Positions 32,256 through 40,394 of a stretch of 64,000 bases of DNA are shown here, one piece after another; the first letter of the stretch is position 1, and each line of letters opens with the position of its first letter. Under the pieces are notes generated by a model, which was given only the letters and a program-made list of their open reading frames with translations, had not been told where the DNA came from and made no database searches. A program made the position numbers and the translations under genes. Source of the stretch: Streptomyces sp. AC512_CC834 (GTDB taxonomy: Bacteria; Actinomycetota; Actinomycetes; Streptomycetales; Streptomycetaceae). The DNA lies in contig NZ_JAGMUO010000065.1 in NCBI RefSeq assembly GCF_019049325.1, positions 558,001 through 622,000 of the forward strand, written 5' to 3'.

Positions 32256-32558
32256 ATGGCGAAGAAAAAGAAGAAGAAGCTCCCGCTCGCCTACAAGCCC
32301 GTCGGCTTCGCGCTCGGCTGGCTCGGCGGCACGCTGGCCGGGATGACGTTCCAGAAGACCTGGAAGATGATCCGGCACGAGGACGACGCGCCCGACGCCC
32401 TGGACCCGGACCGCGGCTGGGGTGAGATCCTGCTGGCCGCCGCGATCCAGGGCGCCATCTTCGCCGCGGTGCGCAGCGCCGTGGACCGCACGGGTGCCAA
32501 GGCCATCGAACGCCGGACCGGCGTGTGGCCGGTCGGCGACAAGGGCGGCCGCGACTGA
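32256..32558 (+). CDS. DUF4235 small membrane protein
   Basis: A 100-aa protein with a strongly basic N-terminus (MAKKKKKKLPLAYKPVG), a hydrophobic segment (VGFALGWLGGTLAGMTFQKTW) and a second one (ILLAAAIQGAIFAAVRSAV), the layout of DUF4235 proteins. They are small integral membrane proteins of actinobacteria with unknown function. AAGGGG precedes the ATG. Convergent with the VOC gene. Confidence 0.87.
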   Translation: MAKKKKKKLPLAYKPVGFALGWLGGTLAGMTFQKTWKMIRHEDDAPDALDPDRGWGEILLAAAIQGAIFAAVRSAVDRTGAKAIERRTGVWPVGDKGGRD

Positions 32559-32611
32559 CCCCACCGAAGTCCGCCCTCCTCCCCGTCTCGACGGCATCCG
32601 GCAGGCTGCAG

Positions 32612-33007
32612 CTAGCCCTGCTTGGGTGCCGTCGGCGCGAGGGTGAGGCGCAGGGTGAAGGAGTGGCCGGCCGGGTCGGAGAAGCCGCGTTCCTCGTGCG
32701 GGCCGGCCGGGTCCTTCGCCTCCACCGGGCGCCCGCCGAGTCCCACGATCGCCCGCTCCGCCTCGTCCAGGTCCGTCACCACGAAGTCCAGGTGGGCCTG
32801 GAGGGAGTTCTCCGGGCGGGGCCAGCTCGGCGGGGTGGCGCCCACGTCCCGCCGGAAGGCCATGCGGAAGCCGCGGGGGCCCTCGATCTCGATCCGGTTG
32901 GCGCTCACGTCGGTCTCCTCCGCGCCCAGCAGCCCCTTGTAGAACTCGGCGAGCCTCTCGGGTTCGGCGCAGTCGAGTACCACGACGCCCGCGTTGACCA
33001 GTGCCAT
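32612..33007 (-). CDS. VOC superfamily protein (glyoxalase/dioxygenase fold)
   Basis: A 131-aa protein with two betaalphabeta repeats: the first at NAGVVVLDCAEPERLAEFYKGL, the second at QAHLDFVVTDLDEAERAI and ending in RGFSDPAGHSFTL. Its length and single-domain pairing match the VOC fold used by glyoxalases, antibiotic-binding proteins and dioxygenases. Metal ligands are only partly conserved (His in AHLDF, the Glu of the C-terminal strand missing), so it may be a binding protein rather than an enzyme. GGAGGAG precedes the ATG. Confidence 0.85.
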   Translation of the reverse strand: MALVNAGVVVLDCAEPERLAEFYKGLLGAEETDVSANRIEIEGPRGFRMAFRRDVGATPPSWPRPENSLQAHLDFVVTDLDEAERAIVGLGGRPVEAKDPAGPHEERGFSDPAGHSFTLRLTLAPTAPKQG

Positions 33008-33288
33008 GTGTCTCCTCCGAAGGATTCCGGACGCGAGGCGTCGTGCCCCGCGCCCTGTACCTAGCGGATATCCCCGCCCGGCCGAATCAATCGGTGGGTG
33101 GATGCCGCGACGTAGTTGCGAAGATCACCACCGGACCCCGTGTAGATCATTTAGGGTCGGGGCAGCCTCGAAGCGCTTCTCGGTTCAACTTTCGCTCCGT
33201 GAAGGCCAGTTCGAGTGTGCGGACGGTCCGACGACCGTCCGCTCGCAGGGCCGGGGGACTCTGCGCTCCGTCTCCCGAAAGGAAACAC

Positions 33289-34320
33289 ATGTCCCAGGAC
33301 GTCCGCTTCGACCTCCCCTTCGACACTCCCGTGAGCCCGCATCTCGCCTACGCCCGTGACCGGCATCTGCGCTGGGTGCGGGAGCGGGGACTGGTGCGCA
33401 GCCGGGCCGGTTTCGAGGAGTACCGGTCCTGGGACCTCGCCGAGGCGGCGGCCCGCACCTACCCCCACGCGTCGGCGGACGACATGGTCGTCCTGATGAA
33501 CTGGTTCTCCCTGGCCTTCCTCTTCGACGACCAGTTCGACGCCGGCCGGCCCGACCGCGCGGAGCGCATAGCGGAGGTGGCGCGGGAACTCATCGCCACA
33601 CCGCTGCGTCCCGCGGGCACGCCGCCGCGGGTCGAGTGCCCCATCACGCTGGCCTGGGCCGAGGTCTGGGGGCACCTCTCGGATGGCATGTCCCTGACCT
33701 GGACGTCGCGGTTCGCCGCCTCCTGGGGCCGCTTCCTGGTGGCGCACTGCGAGGAGGTCGACCTGGCGGCCCACGACCGGGCCGGCACGCTCACGCTCGA
33801 CGACTACACCGTCTTCCGGCGCCGTACGGTCGGCATCCACCACAGCATCGACGCGGGCGAGCGCAGCCGCGGCTTCGAGGTGCCGGCCGCCGCGATGGCG
33901 CATCCGCTGATGGAGCGGATGCGGGACCTGGCCGCGGACACCATCGGGTTCATGAACGACATCCACTCCTTCGAGCGCGAGCGCCGCCGCGGCGACGGCC
34001 ACAACCTCATCGCCGTCCTGCACCGGGAGCGGGGCTGCTCCTGGCAGGAGGCGGCCGACGAGGCGTACCGCATGACGATCGCCTGCCTCGACGAGTACGT
34101 CGCGCTGGAGGCCCGGGTGCCGGCGATGTGCGACGAGCTGGATCTGGACACCGACGAGCGGACGCGGGTGCGGATGGGGGTGGAGGCCATCCAGCACTGG
34201 ATCAACGGCAACTACGAGTGGGCGCTGACCACGGGCCGGTACGCGGCGGCGAAGGAGGGCCCGGTGGCCACGGCGGAACTGGCCGGGCGGGGGTCGGTGG
34301 ACGATCTGCTGAGCGTGTGA
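33289..34320 (+). CDS. Sesquiterpene synthase (class I terpene cyclase)
   Basis: A 343-aa cyclase that should ionise farnesyl diphosphate and release a sesquiterpene. Mg2+ motifs are the Asp-rich D80-D-Q-F-D84 (FLFDDQFDAG) and the NSE triad N223-D-I-H-S227-F-E-R-E231. A C-terminal Arg-Tyr pair (TTGRYAAAKEG) is present. Length and motifs are normal, so it is probably active. The product cannot be read from the sequence. ATG at 33289 has AAGGA close upstream. It converges on the conservon operon whose last gene is a P450; the pair shares a strong hairpin terminator, and a functional link (terpene made here, oxidised by that P450) is possible but not shown. Confidence 0.93.
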   Translation: MSQDVRFDLPFDTPVSPHLAYARDRHLRWVRERGLVRSRAGFEEYRSWDLAEAAARTYPHASADDMVVLMNWFSLAFLFDDQFDAGRPDRAERIAEVARELIATPLRPAGTPPRVECPITLAWAEVWGHLSDGMSLTWTSRFAASWGRFLVAHCEEVDLAAHDRAGTLTLDDYTVFRRRTVGIHHSIDAGERSRGFEVPAAAMAHPLMERMRDLAADTIGFMNDIHSFERERRRGDGHNLIAVLHRERGCSWQEAADEAYRMTIACLDEYVALEARVPAMCDELDLDTDERTRVRMGVEAIQHWINGNYEWALTTGRYAAAKEGPVATAELAGRGSVDDLLSV

Positions 34321-34327
34321 GACGGGC

Positions 34328-34367
34328 GCGCCGCCCGGGCCGGGGAACGCCCCGGCCCGGGCGGCGC
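34328..34367. terminator. 18-bp perfect hairpin between terpene synthase and conservon
   Basis: An uninterrupted 18-bp stem (34328-34345 with 34350-34367) and a 4-base AACG loop lie 8 bases after the cyclase stop and 37 bases past the P450 stop on the other strand. It is the strongest hairpin seen in the window and should act in both directions. Confidence 0.85.
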
Positions 34368-34403
34368 CGCACTCCGCGTGCCGCCGTACGACCCCGCGTG
34401 GCG

Positions 34404-35651
34404 CTATGCCGCGAACTCCACCGGCAGGCTGTCCAGCCGTGATTCCCAGGTGGAGGCCGTGGAGGTGAGGTCGGCCGGCGGCACGGCCAGGCGCAGACCG
34501 GGCAGGCGGTGCAGCAGGACGTCGACGGCCGTCTCGATGATGGCCTGGCCGATGTTCTGCCCCGGGCACTCGTGGGGTCCCGCGCTGAAGGCGAGGTGGG
34601 AGGCGTTGCCCTGGACCGAGACTGCGGTGTCGGGGCGGATCTCCGGGTCGTGGTTGCCGGCCGCGAGGCCCAGCACGAGCAGGTCGCCCTCCTTGACCGG
34701 GCAGCCGCCCAGTTCCAGGTCGGCGGTGGCGAACCGGCCCGGCAGCACGGCGAGCGGCGGGGAGTTCCACATCACCTCCTCCACCAGCGTGGACAGGTTG
34801 AGCTGCCCGCTCACCAGGCCGGAGAGCCAGGAGGCGTCGGTGAGCAGGAGCTGGAGCGCGCGGGCCAGCAGGTTGCTGGTCGTGGTGTGGGCGGTGATCA
34901 GCACGAGGCGCAGATGGTTGACGATCTCGTCCTCGTCGAGGCCGGAGTGGTGCTCGATGAGGCCGGAGGTGAAGTCGGATCCGGGCTCCTCGCGCTTGCG
35001 CGCGGCGAGTTCGCCGAGGATGCCCATGATGCGTTCGTTGTGCGTGAGGGCGTCCGCGCCGCCCTTGATCACCTGGTTGCTCGACTCGGCGAGGGTGCGC
35101 CCCTCCCGTTCGGCGAGGCCGAAGACGCGGGTGAGGACCAGCATGGGCAGGTACTCGGCGAAGTCGGCCACCAGGTCGGCCCGGCCCGCGTCGGCGAACG
35201 CGTCGATCTGCTTGTTGGCGAAGTGCGTGATGTGACGGCGGATGCCGCGGCCCGCGACGGCGTACAGGTTGTCCGTGACGGCGCCGCGCAGCCGCCGGTG
35301 CGGTTCGCCGTCCTGGGAGACGCAGTCGGGACGCCAGCCGAGCATCGGTATCAGCGGGGAGGCCGCCTCGACGCGGCCGTCCCAGAAGTCCCGCCAGATC
35401 CGTGAGTCGCGGCTGAACTGCAGGGGGTTGTCCAGCACCCGCCGGTTCTCCCGGTAGCCGAGCACCAGCCAGGCGGGGACGTCGCCCTCCAGCAGCACCG
35501 GTGCGACGCTGCCGTGCTCCTTGCGGAGCCGCCCGTAGATGTCGTGCGGGTCGGTGGCCGCCTCGCTGCCGTAGAGCCGGGTGACGCCCTCGCCGTGGGC
35601 GACGGGGCAGCCGCCGCCCGTGGCGGCGGACGGGGTCTGGTCGTCGTTCAT
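34404..35651 (-). CDS. cvnE: Conservon P450 (CvnE, CYP157-like) lacking ExxR
   Basis: A 415-aa P450 with the haem loop FSAGPHECPGQNIGQAIIE and its Cys ligand. The K-helix reads VEEVMWNSPP, so the otherwise near-universal ExxR is E-V-M-W: Arg is replaced by Trp. The I-helix reads LITAHTTTSNLLA, without the usual acidic residue before the Thr. Loss of ExxR is the known mark of the CYP157 family, found as the last gene of some Streptomyces conservons. The start overlaps the GTPase stop (ATGA). Whether it oxidises a substrate or acts as a signalling partner is open. Confidence 0.92.
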   Translation of the reverse strand: MNDDQTPSAATGGGCPVAHGEGVTRLYGSEAATDPHDIYGRLRKEHGSVAPVLLEGDVPAWLVLGYRENRRVLDNPLQFSRDSRIWRDFWDGRVEAASPLIPMLGWRPDCVSQDGEPHRRLRGAVTDNLYAVAGRGIRRHITHFANKQIDAFADAGRADLVADFAEYLPMLVLTRVFGLAEREGRTLAESSNQVIKGGADALTHNERIMGILGELAARKREEPGSDFTSGLIEHHSGLDEDEIVNHLRLVLITAHTTTSNLLARALQLLLTDASWLSGLVSGQLNLSTLVEEVMWNSPPLAVLPGRFATADLELGGCPVKEGDLLVLGLAAGNHDPEIRPDTAVSVQGNASHLAFSAGPHECPGQNIGQAIIETAVDVLLHRLPGLRLAVPPADLTSTASTWESRLDSLPVEFAA

Positions 35652-36253
35652 CGGGGCTCCAGGGCGGCGGCCGAGCGGTCCTTCAGATGTCGTATCAGCG
35701 TGACCAGCACGTCGCGGCTGGCGGTGCGGTCGCGGGCGTCGAAGGCGACGACCGGCGTGTGCGACGGGATGTCCAGGGCGTCGCGGATCTCCTCGACCGG
35801 GTAGTGCCGGGAGTCGGGGAAGACGTTGAGCGCGATGACGAAGGGGACCTTCTGCCGCTCCATCTCCTCGATCGCCCGGAAACTGGAGGCCAGCCGCCGG
35901 GTGTCCACCAGGACGACCGCCCCGAGCGCGCCCTTGAACAGGCCGTTCCACAGGAACCAGAACCGCTCCTGGCCCGGGGTGCCGAACAGGTACAGCATCA
36001 GCGTGTCGTTGAGGCTGATCTTGCCGAAGTCCAGGCTGACGGTGGTCTGCGTCTTGTCGGCCACGCCGATGAGGTGGTCGACGTCGGCGCTGGCCTGGGT
36101 GAGGGTCTCCTCGGTGGTGAGCGGTTTGATGTCGCTGACGGAGCGGACCATGGTCGTCTTGCCCGTGCCGAAGCCGCCGGCGATCATCACCTTCACCGAG
36201 CGGGTGTCCCCGGCCGTCGGTGACTCCGGTCGGTCAAAGCCTTTGAAGTCCAC
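35648..36253 (-). CDS. cvnD: Conservon small GTPase (CvnD)
   Basis: A 201-aa Ras-like GTPase. G1 is GGFGTGKTTMVRSV, the switch region EETLTQASADVD, G3 LFGTPGQERFWFLWNGLF, and the G4 position is ALNVF rather than NKxD, as usual for this family. It is related to MglA-type GTPases, and the LC7 protein encoded two genes upstream is a likely GAP-like partner at the membrane. The GTG start at 36253 has GAGGAGG 6 bases upstream and lies 20 bases inside the DUF742 gene end. The stop overlaps the P450 start. Confidence 0.95.
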   Translation of the reverse strand: MDFKGFDRPESPTAGDTRSVKVMIAGGFGTGKTTMVRSVSDIKPLTTEETLTQASADVDHLIGVADKTQTTVSLDFGKISLNDTLMLYLFGTPGQERFWFLWNGLFKGALGAVVLVDTRRLASSFRAIEEMERQKVPFVIALNVFPDSRHYPVEEIRDALDIPSHTPVVAFDARDRTASRDVLVTLIRHLKDRSAAALEPR

Positions 36254-36605
36254 TGAGTACCTCCTCAAGGAGCGCGAGGTCGGGCCCGCGACCGGCGTCG
36301 TGCGCCGGGATGGGATCACGGGCTTCGACGCGTCCCGCCTGGAGCAGGTCGGACAGCAGCACCGCGAGGATGTTGAAGGGCAGGTGAAGGTGGGCGCCGA
36401 GTTCGGCCACCGACAGCGGGTCGCGGCAGCGCCGGAGAATCTCCTCGTGCTCGTGCTGCATGCCCGGTAAGGGAACGGCACGGGCGACGACGAGGGTCGC
36501 CACGTCGAGGGTCGACGCCGAACCGCCCGGCCCGCTGCGCCCTCCGGTGAGGACGTAGTAGCGCTCGAGACCGGACGGATCGGTCGGTCGGCGGGGAGCA
36601 CTCAT
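36234..36605 (-). CDS. cvnC: Conservon DUF742 protein (CvnC)
   Basis: A 123-aa DUF742 protein. The pattern RYYVLTGGRSGP, TLVVARAV, EEILRRCRDPLSVAELGAHL and VLLSDLLQAGRV looks like a winged-helix domain. In conservons it forms part of the membrane-tethered complex with the kinase, LC7 protein and GTPase; its exact role is not known. Start overlaps the LC7 gene stop by ATGA and its end overlaps the GTPase start, so all are translationally coupled. Confidence 0.93.
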   Translation of the reverse strand: MSAPRRPTDPSGLERYYVLTGGRSGPGGSASTLDVATLVVARAVPLPGMQHEHEEILRRCRDPLSVAELGAHLHLPFNILAVLLSDLLQAGRVEARDPIPAHDAGRGPDLALLEEVLSGLQRL

Positions 36606-37012
36606 CCAGAGTGCTCCTCCTGGCGCGGAGTGGTGCCGAGGAGTTCACCCATCCGGCGGGCCAGATCGCGCATCTGATGGCCGAGCAGACCCTGGTCGAG
36701 GCCCTCGCGGGCGAGGACGCCGAGATACGTCTCCAGGCCCGCGCGGACGACGAAGAGGTGCCCGCCGTCCACTTCGATCATCGCCAGCCGCAGTTGCCCC
36801 GCGTGCTGCGGGAACTGCTCGGCGACCGGCTGGGCCAGCGCCTGCAGTCCGGCCACCACGGCGGCGAAGCGGTCCACGTCGTCCGGGTCTTCGGCGCCGT
36901 AGGAGGTGATGGCCTTGCCGTCGCTGGAGGCCACGAGGGCGAAGCGGATCTCCTGGATGGACTCCACAAGGTCGCGGAGCGCCCAGCTCACGTCGGTTCC
37001 CTGGTGCGTCAT
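36602..37012 (-). CDS. cvnB: Conservon roadblock/LC7 protein (CvnB)
   Basis: A 136-aa roadblock/LC7 domain protein: SWALRDLVESIQEIRFALVA, SSDGKAITSYG and the strand GHLFVVRAGLETYLGVLA. In MglB and related systems this fold regulates a partner GTPase, here probably the cvnD product. ATG at 37012 lies 5 bases after the kinase stop. The order kinase-LC7-DUF742-GTPase is the defining conservon order. Confidence 0.95.
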   Translation of the reverse strand: MTHQGTDVSWALRDLVESIQEIRFALVASSDGKAITSYGAEDPDDVDRFAAVVAGLQALAQPVAEQFPQHAGQLRLAMIEVDGGHLFVVRAGLETYLGVLAREGLDQGLLGHQMRDLARRMGELLGTTPRQEEHSG

Positions 37013-37017
37013 GGGGA

Positions 37018-38967
37018 CTAGTCGCTCTCTTCAGTGCGGTGCTCGGTGGACGCGCCACCGGTGGTCGTTTCACGGGAGCCGGCGGCCTCCGGTGGCGGGG
37101 AGACACCCGTCACCGAATCGGTCCCGGCGCCGGGATCGCGTCCGGCGGTGGCGAAGGCGGCGAGCCCGGCGAAGGACGCGTCCGGCGGTACGGCGGCCAC
37201 GGAGGCCCGTTCGGCCGGGCCGGGCCGGTCGGGGTGCCCGGCGGTGGCGGGGGCCGGGGGCTGTCCGGCGGACGGTTCGGCGCGCCTGCTCCGCCGGCGG
37301 GGCAGACCGCCGGGGGTGGTCTCCACGCCGTCGTCACCCGTGTGGGCCGCGAGGGCGACCGGGCCGGCGCCCGCGGCGGCGACGTCCGAGGGCGCGCCGG
37401 CGTCGAGCGGGGTCTCCATGGCGGCGAGCGAGGTTCCCGCAGCGGTGGGCGGGGTCTCCGCGGCGCTGGGCGGGGTTCCCGGTGCGGCGAGCGAGGTTCC
37501 CGCGACGGCCGACGGGGTTCCCGCAGCGGCCGACGGGGTCCCCGCGGCGGCGAGCGAGGTTCCCGCAGCGGCAAGCGGGGTTCCTGCGACGTCCGACGAG
37601 GTTTCCGGTGTGGCTGTCGTGGGGGCCGCGGGCAGCGGGCTGAAGTACTTGTGGGGCACGACGACCACGACGGAGGTGCCGAGCCACGGCGAGTCGGCGA
37701 AGGTGACGCGGATGCCGTAGCGGCGGGCGAGGGCGCCGACGACGCGCAGGCCGATGTTGGCGTCCTCCGAGATGCCGCCGAGTCCCACTCCGGGCGAGGT
37801 GCCCGCGAGGGCGTGTTCGGCCTCGCGCTTCTTCTCCTCGCTCAGTCCCTTGCCGGAGTCCTGGATCTCGATGCCGACGCCGTTGGGGACCTCCTTGCCG
37901 GACACGACGACCGGCTCGGTGGGCGGCGAGTAGCGCGCGGCGTTGTCCAGCAGGTGGGCGAAGATCAGCGTGAGGTGGTCCACCAGTCCGCCGTCGACGC
38001 CGAGTTCGGGCAGATGGCGCAGTTGGACGCGGTGGAAGTCCTTGATCCGGCCGATGCCGCCGCGCATCACGCTGAGCAGCCGCTGCGGTTCCTGCCACTG
38101 CCGGCCGGGGCGGTCGGAGCCGCCGAGTACGCCGATGCTGGCGGCGAGGCAGTCGGCGGGGCCGATGGCCTGGTCGAGCTCCATCAGACCCCGGGCGACA
38201 GCCGGCAGCCGTCCGTGCTCGCCCTGCAGCTCGTGCAGGCGGCCACGGAGTTTGCTGGTCAGCACGTGGATGCGGTTGCCGACGCTGATGACGGCCTGTT
38301 CCGCGGAGGTCGAGCGGTCGAACTGGGCCTCGACGCCGATCAGCGCAGTCCTGAGGACCTTGCGCAGCTCGGCCTGGAGGTCGGCGCCAACCTTCGAGCA
38401 CTGCTCGACGGTGGGCAGGATGTCGTCGATGGCGTCGCCCGCGCGCAGTCTGCGCATCGCGTCGGGCAACTGCTCGTCGGCGAGCCGGGACACGGCGGCC
38501 AACTGGTGACCCAGCCGCTCCTGCCAGGCCTCGGTCTGCTCGGCGAGGCGGCTCTCGTAGGTCGTGACCTGCTCGGCGAGCCGGTCCTCGTAGGCCCGGG
38601 AGTGTTCCGTGAGCTGTGCCTCGTACGTCTGGGCCTGCTCGGTGAGCTGTGCGTCCAGGGCGGCGCGCTCGGCGGAGAACTTGCGTTCCAGGCCGCCCAC
38701 GTGCTGCTGCCACTGCTGGGAGTGCTCGGCCCGCGCGCCGCGGTGGGCCTCCTCGGCCCGGCCCAGTTGTGCGCGGGTGCGCAGGAGGAGGCGTACGCAC
38801 ACGGTGCCGGCCGCGGTGGCCGCCGCACCGGCGACGGCCACGGTTATTCGCTCCGAGCTCATGAACGTGGCGGCCACCGTCCCGCCTCCCAGACCCAGTG
38901 GCATCAGCCACCAGGAGTACCAGGCGACAGGGGCCCGCGCCGCCGGTGGCGGAGTGGCGAGTTCCAT
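37018..38967 (-). CDS. cvnA: Conservon sensor histidine kinase-like protein (CvnA)
   Basis: A 649-aa membrane sensor: two close N-terminal membrane segments (~15-60), a long coiled coil (~65-165, with repeated QLTEQAQTYEA-like heptads), a kinase-like dimerisation region, a HATPase (N box HLLDNAARYSPP, G1 DSGKGLS) and a ~150-residue Pro/Ala/Thr-rich tail with repeating AGTPLAA/AGTSLAA words. Where related kinases have LDHxxxR the sequence reads ELDQAIGPADC, so no phospho-acceptor His is evident. ATG at 38967 has GAAGG 6 bases upstream; ATG at 38973 touches that RBS. It is the first gene of the operon. Confidence 0.93.
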   Translation of the reverse strand: MELATPPPAARAPVAWYSWWLMPLGLGGGTVAATFMSSERITVAVAGAAATAAGTVCVRLLLRTRAQLGRAEEAHRGARAEHSQQWQQHVGGLERKFSAERAALDAQLTEQAQTYEAQLTEHSRAYEDRLAEQVTTYESRLAEQTEAWQERLGHQLAAVSRLADEQLPDAMRRLRAGDAIDDILPTVEQCSKVGADLQAELRKVLRTALIGVEAQFDRSTSAEQAVISVGNRIHVLTSKLRGRLHELQGEHGRLPAVARGLMELDQAIGPADCLAASIGVLGGSDRPGRQWQEPQRLLSVMRGGIGRIKDFHRVQLRHLPELGVDGGLVDHLTLIFAHLLDNAARYSPPTEPVVVSGKEVPNGVGIEIQDSGKGLSEEKKREAEHALAGTSPGVGLGGISEDANIGLRVVGALARRYGIRVTFADSPWLGTSVVVVVPHKYFSPLPAAPTTATPETSSDVAGTPLAAAGTSLAAAGTPSAAAGTPSAVAGTSLAAPGTPPSAAETPPTAAGTSLAAMETPLDAGAPSDVAAAGAGPVALAAHTGDDGVETTPGGLPRRRSRRAEPSAGQPPAPATAGHPDRPGPAERASVAAVPPDASFAGLAAFATAGRDPGAGTDSVTGVSPPPEAAGSRETTTGGASTEHRTEESD

Positions 38968-39017
38968 CTGCATCCTTCGAAGCAAAACGATCGAACAGGG
39001 GGGATTCCGCAAGCAGG

Positions 39018-39055
39018 GGTGTGCAAGGCGGAGGTGTGCGAGGGCAGGGGTGTGC
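39018..39055. repeat. Three ~15.5-bp repeats (GGTGTGC) upstream of cvnA
   Basis: GGTGTGC occurs at 39018-39024, 39033-39039 and 39049-39055 inside longer similar units (GCAGGGGTGTGC / GCGGAGGTGTGC / GCAGGGGTGTGC). The spacing of 15-16 bp is about 1.5 helical turns. It lies 51-88 bases before the kinase start. Confidence 0.7.
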
Positions 39056-39065
39056 CAGGGGGACC

Positions 39066-39079
39066 GCACTCATGAGTGC
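39066..39079 (-). promoter_or_regulatory. 14-bp perfect palindrome upstream of cvnA
   Basis: GCACTCATGAGTGC reads identically on both strands and lies ~100 bases before the kinase start codon, next to the GGTGTGC repeats. A dimeric regulator site is likely; no regulator is identified. Confidence 0.55.
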
Positions 39080-39308
39080 ACACCGTGAGTCGACCCGTCG
39101 CGATCGCGTCAACTCGCAGCGCCGCTAGGGAGCTTATCGGTTGGGAAGCCCAAAAGATCAATTTCACGGCGAGGCGGAAGTGAGGATTCCGTCACGACCC
39201 CACGCGCGTTCCGGAGTGGGCGAATCTCCTTGCCGCCCGGGGAATGGCACCATCTCGTCGGAGGTTGCAGACCGTGCCCCCACCCCCTCCCCGAGTTGCG
39301 AGGTCTCG

Positions 39309-39857
39309 ATGAACACCATGCGCGCCATCGGCCAGGACGTCCTCGGCGGTCCCGAGGTGCTGAAGGAGGTGCGGCCCGAGCGCCCCCGGCCGCGCCCGAA
39401 CGAGGTCCTGGTACGGGTGCGTGCCGCCGGGGTGAACCCGACCGACTGGAAGCACCGGGCGAACGGCGGCTTCCTCGGCGAGCCGCCCTTCGTGCTGGGC
39501 TGGGACGTGTCGGGCGTGGTGGAGGCGGTGGGGATCGGCGTCGCCGCGTTCCGGCCCGGCGACGAGGTCTTCGGCATGCTGTCCTACCCCTTCGGCCACG
39601 GTTCCCACGCGGAGTACGTCACCGCTCCGGCACGCACCTTCACCCACAAGCCAGCCGGCGTCGACCACGTGCAGGCGGGCGCGCTTCCCCTGGTCTCGCT
39701 GACGGCGTGGCAGGCGCTGGTGGAGCGGGCGGACCTGCGGCCGGGGCAGCTGCGGGCCTCGGTCGAGCGGACGTTTCCGCTGGCCGAGGCGGCGCGGGCG
39801 CACGAGCTCGGCGAGCGGGGCCGTACCACGGGCAAACTCGTCCTCGTGGTCGACTGA
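39309..39857 (+). pseudogene. Internally deleted NADPH:quinone oxidoreductase (zinc-free MDR family)
   Basis: An open frame of 182 aa made of two pieces of a normally ~310-aa enzyme. Residues 1-~150 are the N-terminal catalytic part of a quinone oxidoreductase (VLVRVRAAGVNPTDWKHR, FVLGWDVSGVVEAVG, GHGSHAEYV, LPLVSLTAWQALVERADL). After RPGQ the sequence jumps to SVERTFPLAEAARAHELG and GRTTGKLVLVVD, the extreme C-terminus. The ~130 residues between, holding the GxGGVG nucleotide-binding Rossmann domain, are missing in frame, near 39755. Without them it cannot bind NADPH. ATG at 39309 follows GAGG. It may be a decayed gene or, less likely, a new short protein. Confidence 0.85.
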
Positions 39858-40007
39858 CCGGCCGCGGCGGGCCCGGTCGCGGCGGTGAGATTTCGATGAC
39901 ATATGTCAATCGAACATGCTCAAACTCGCTCGATCGGGGTAACTTTTCGAGCGGACTGGGTAGTTGAGCTCTCGGAAGCAGGCCGGAACAGGCTGGAGGC
40001 AAGGTTC

Positions 40008-40394
40008 GTGCGGCAGGAATCCGCGTCGTCCACCCGGCATCTTCGGGTGCGCCACCTTCGGGGCCATACGGTGCTGGAGTTCCGGGGCGAGATCGACATC
40101 GCCTCGGCCGCGGAGATCGTCCCGCACCTGGACCGGGAGACGGGGCGGCCCGGCGCCCGGGTCGTGCTGGACCTCGGCGGGATCGAGTTCTTCGACTGCT
40201 CCGGGCTGCGGCTGCTGTACCGCGCCCGCAGCCGGGTGCTCGACCAGGGCGGACAGGTACACCTGGTGTGCGCCCACCCGCTGACCCTGCGCATGCTGCG
40301 GATCACCGGCCTGGCCCGGCTGCTGCCGCCGCGGCCGACCCTGGACGAGGCCCTCGGCGTCAGCCGGCCGGCCGGGCGTCGAACAGTGCGCTGA
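40008..40394 (+). CDS. STAS-domain anti-sigma factor antagonist
   Basis: A 128-aa STAS protein: HLRVRHLRGHTVLEFRGEID, VVLDLGGIEFFDCSGLRLL with the Ser in DCSG that a partner kinase would phosphorylate, and VHLVCAHPLTLRMLRITGL. Unphosphorylated it should bind and neutralise an anti-sigma kinase; SpoIIE phosphatases such as those elsewhere in this window could reactivate it. GTG at 40008 is preferred (GGAGG 8 bases upstream, normal STAS length); the upstream frame to 39903 would add 35 atypical residues. Its last 35 bases overlap the convergent PRPP synthetase gene. Confidence 0.88.
   Translation: MRQESASSTRHLRVRHLRGHTVLEFRGEIDIASAAEIVPHLDRETGRPGARVVLDLGGIEFFDCSGLRLLYRARSRVLDQGGQVHLVCAHPLTLRMLRITGLARLLPPRPTLDEALGVSRPAGRRTVR

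Larger units (their letters stand above)
38968..39308. promoter_or_regulatory. Divergent region upstream of the conservon
   Basis: 341 bases without a gene, containing the conservon promoter (leftward) with three GGTGTGC repeats and a 14-bp palindrome (listed separately), and the start of the truncated oxidoreductase (rightward). 39085-39180 is more AT-rich and is the likely promoter core. Confidence 0.45.

Noticed and set aside
39936..39963. SigB-type promoter (GGGTAG with upstream G..T) before the STAS gene
   Set aside because: The spacing to any G-N-N-T is 17, outside the usual 14-16, and the last base of the -10 differs.
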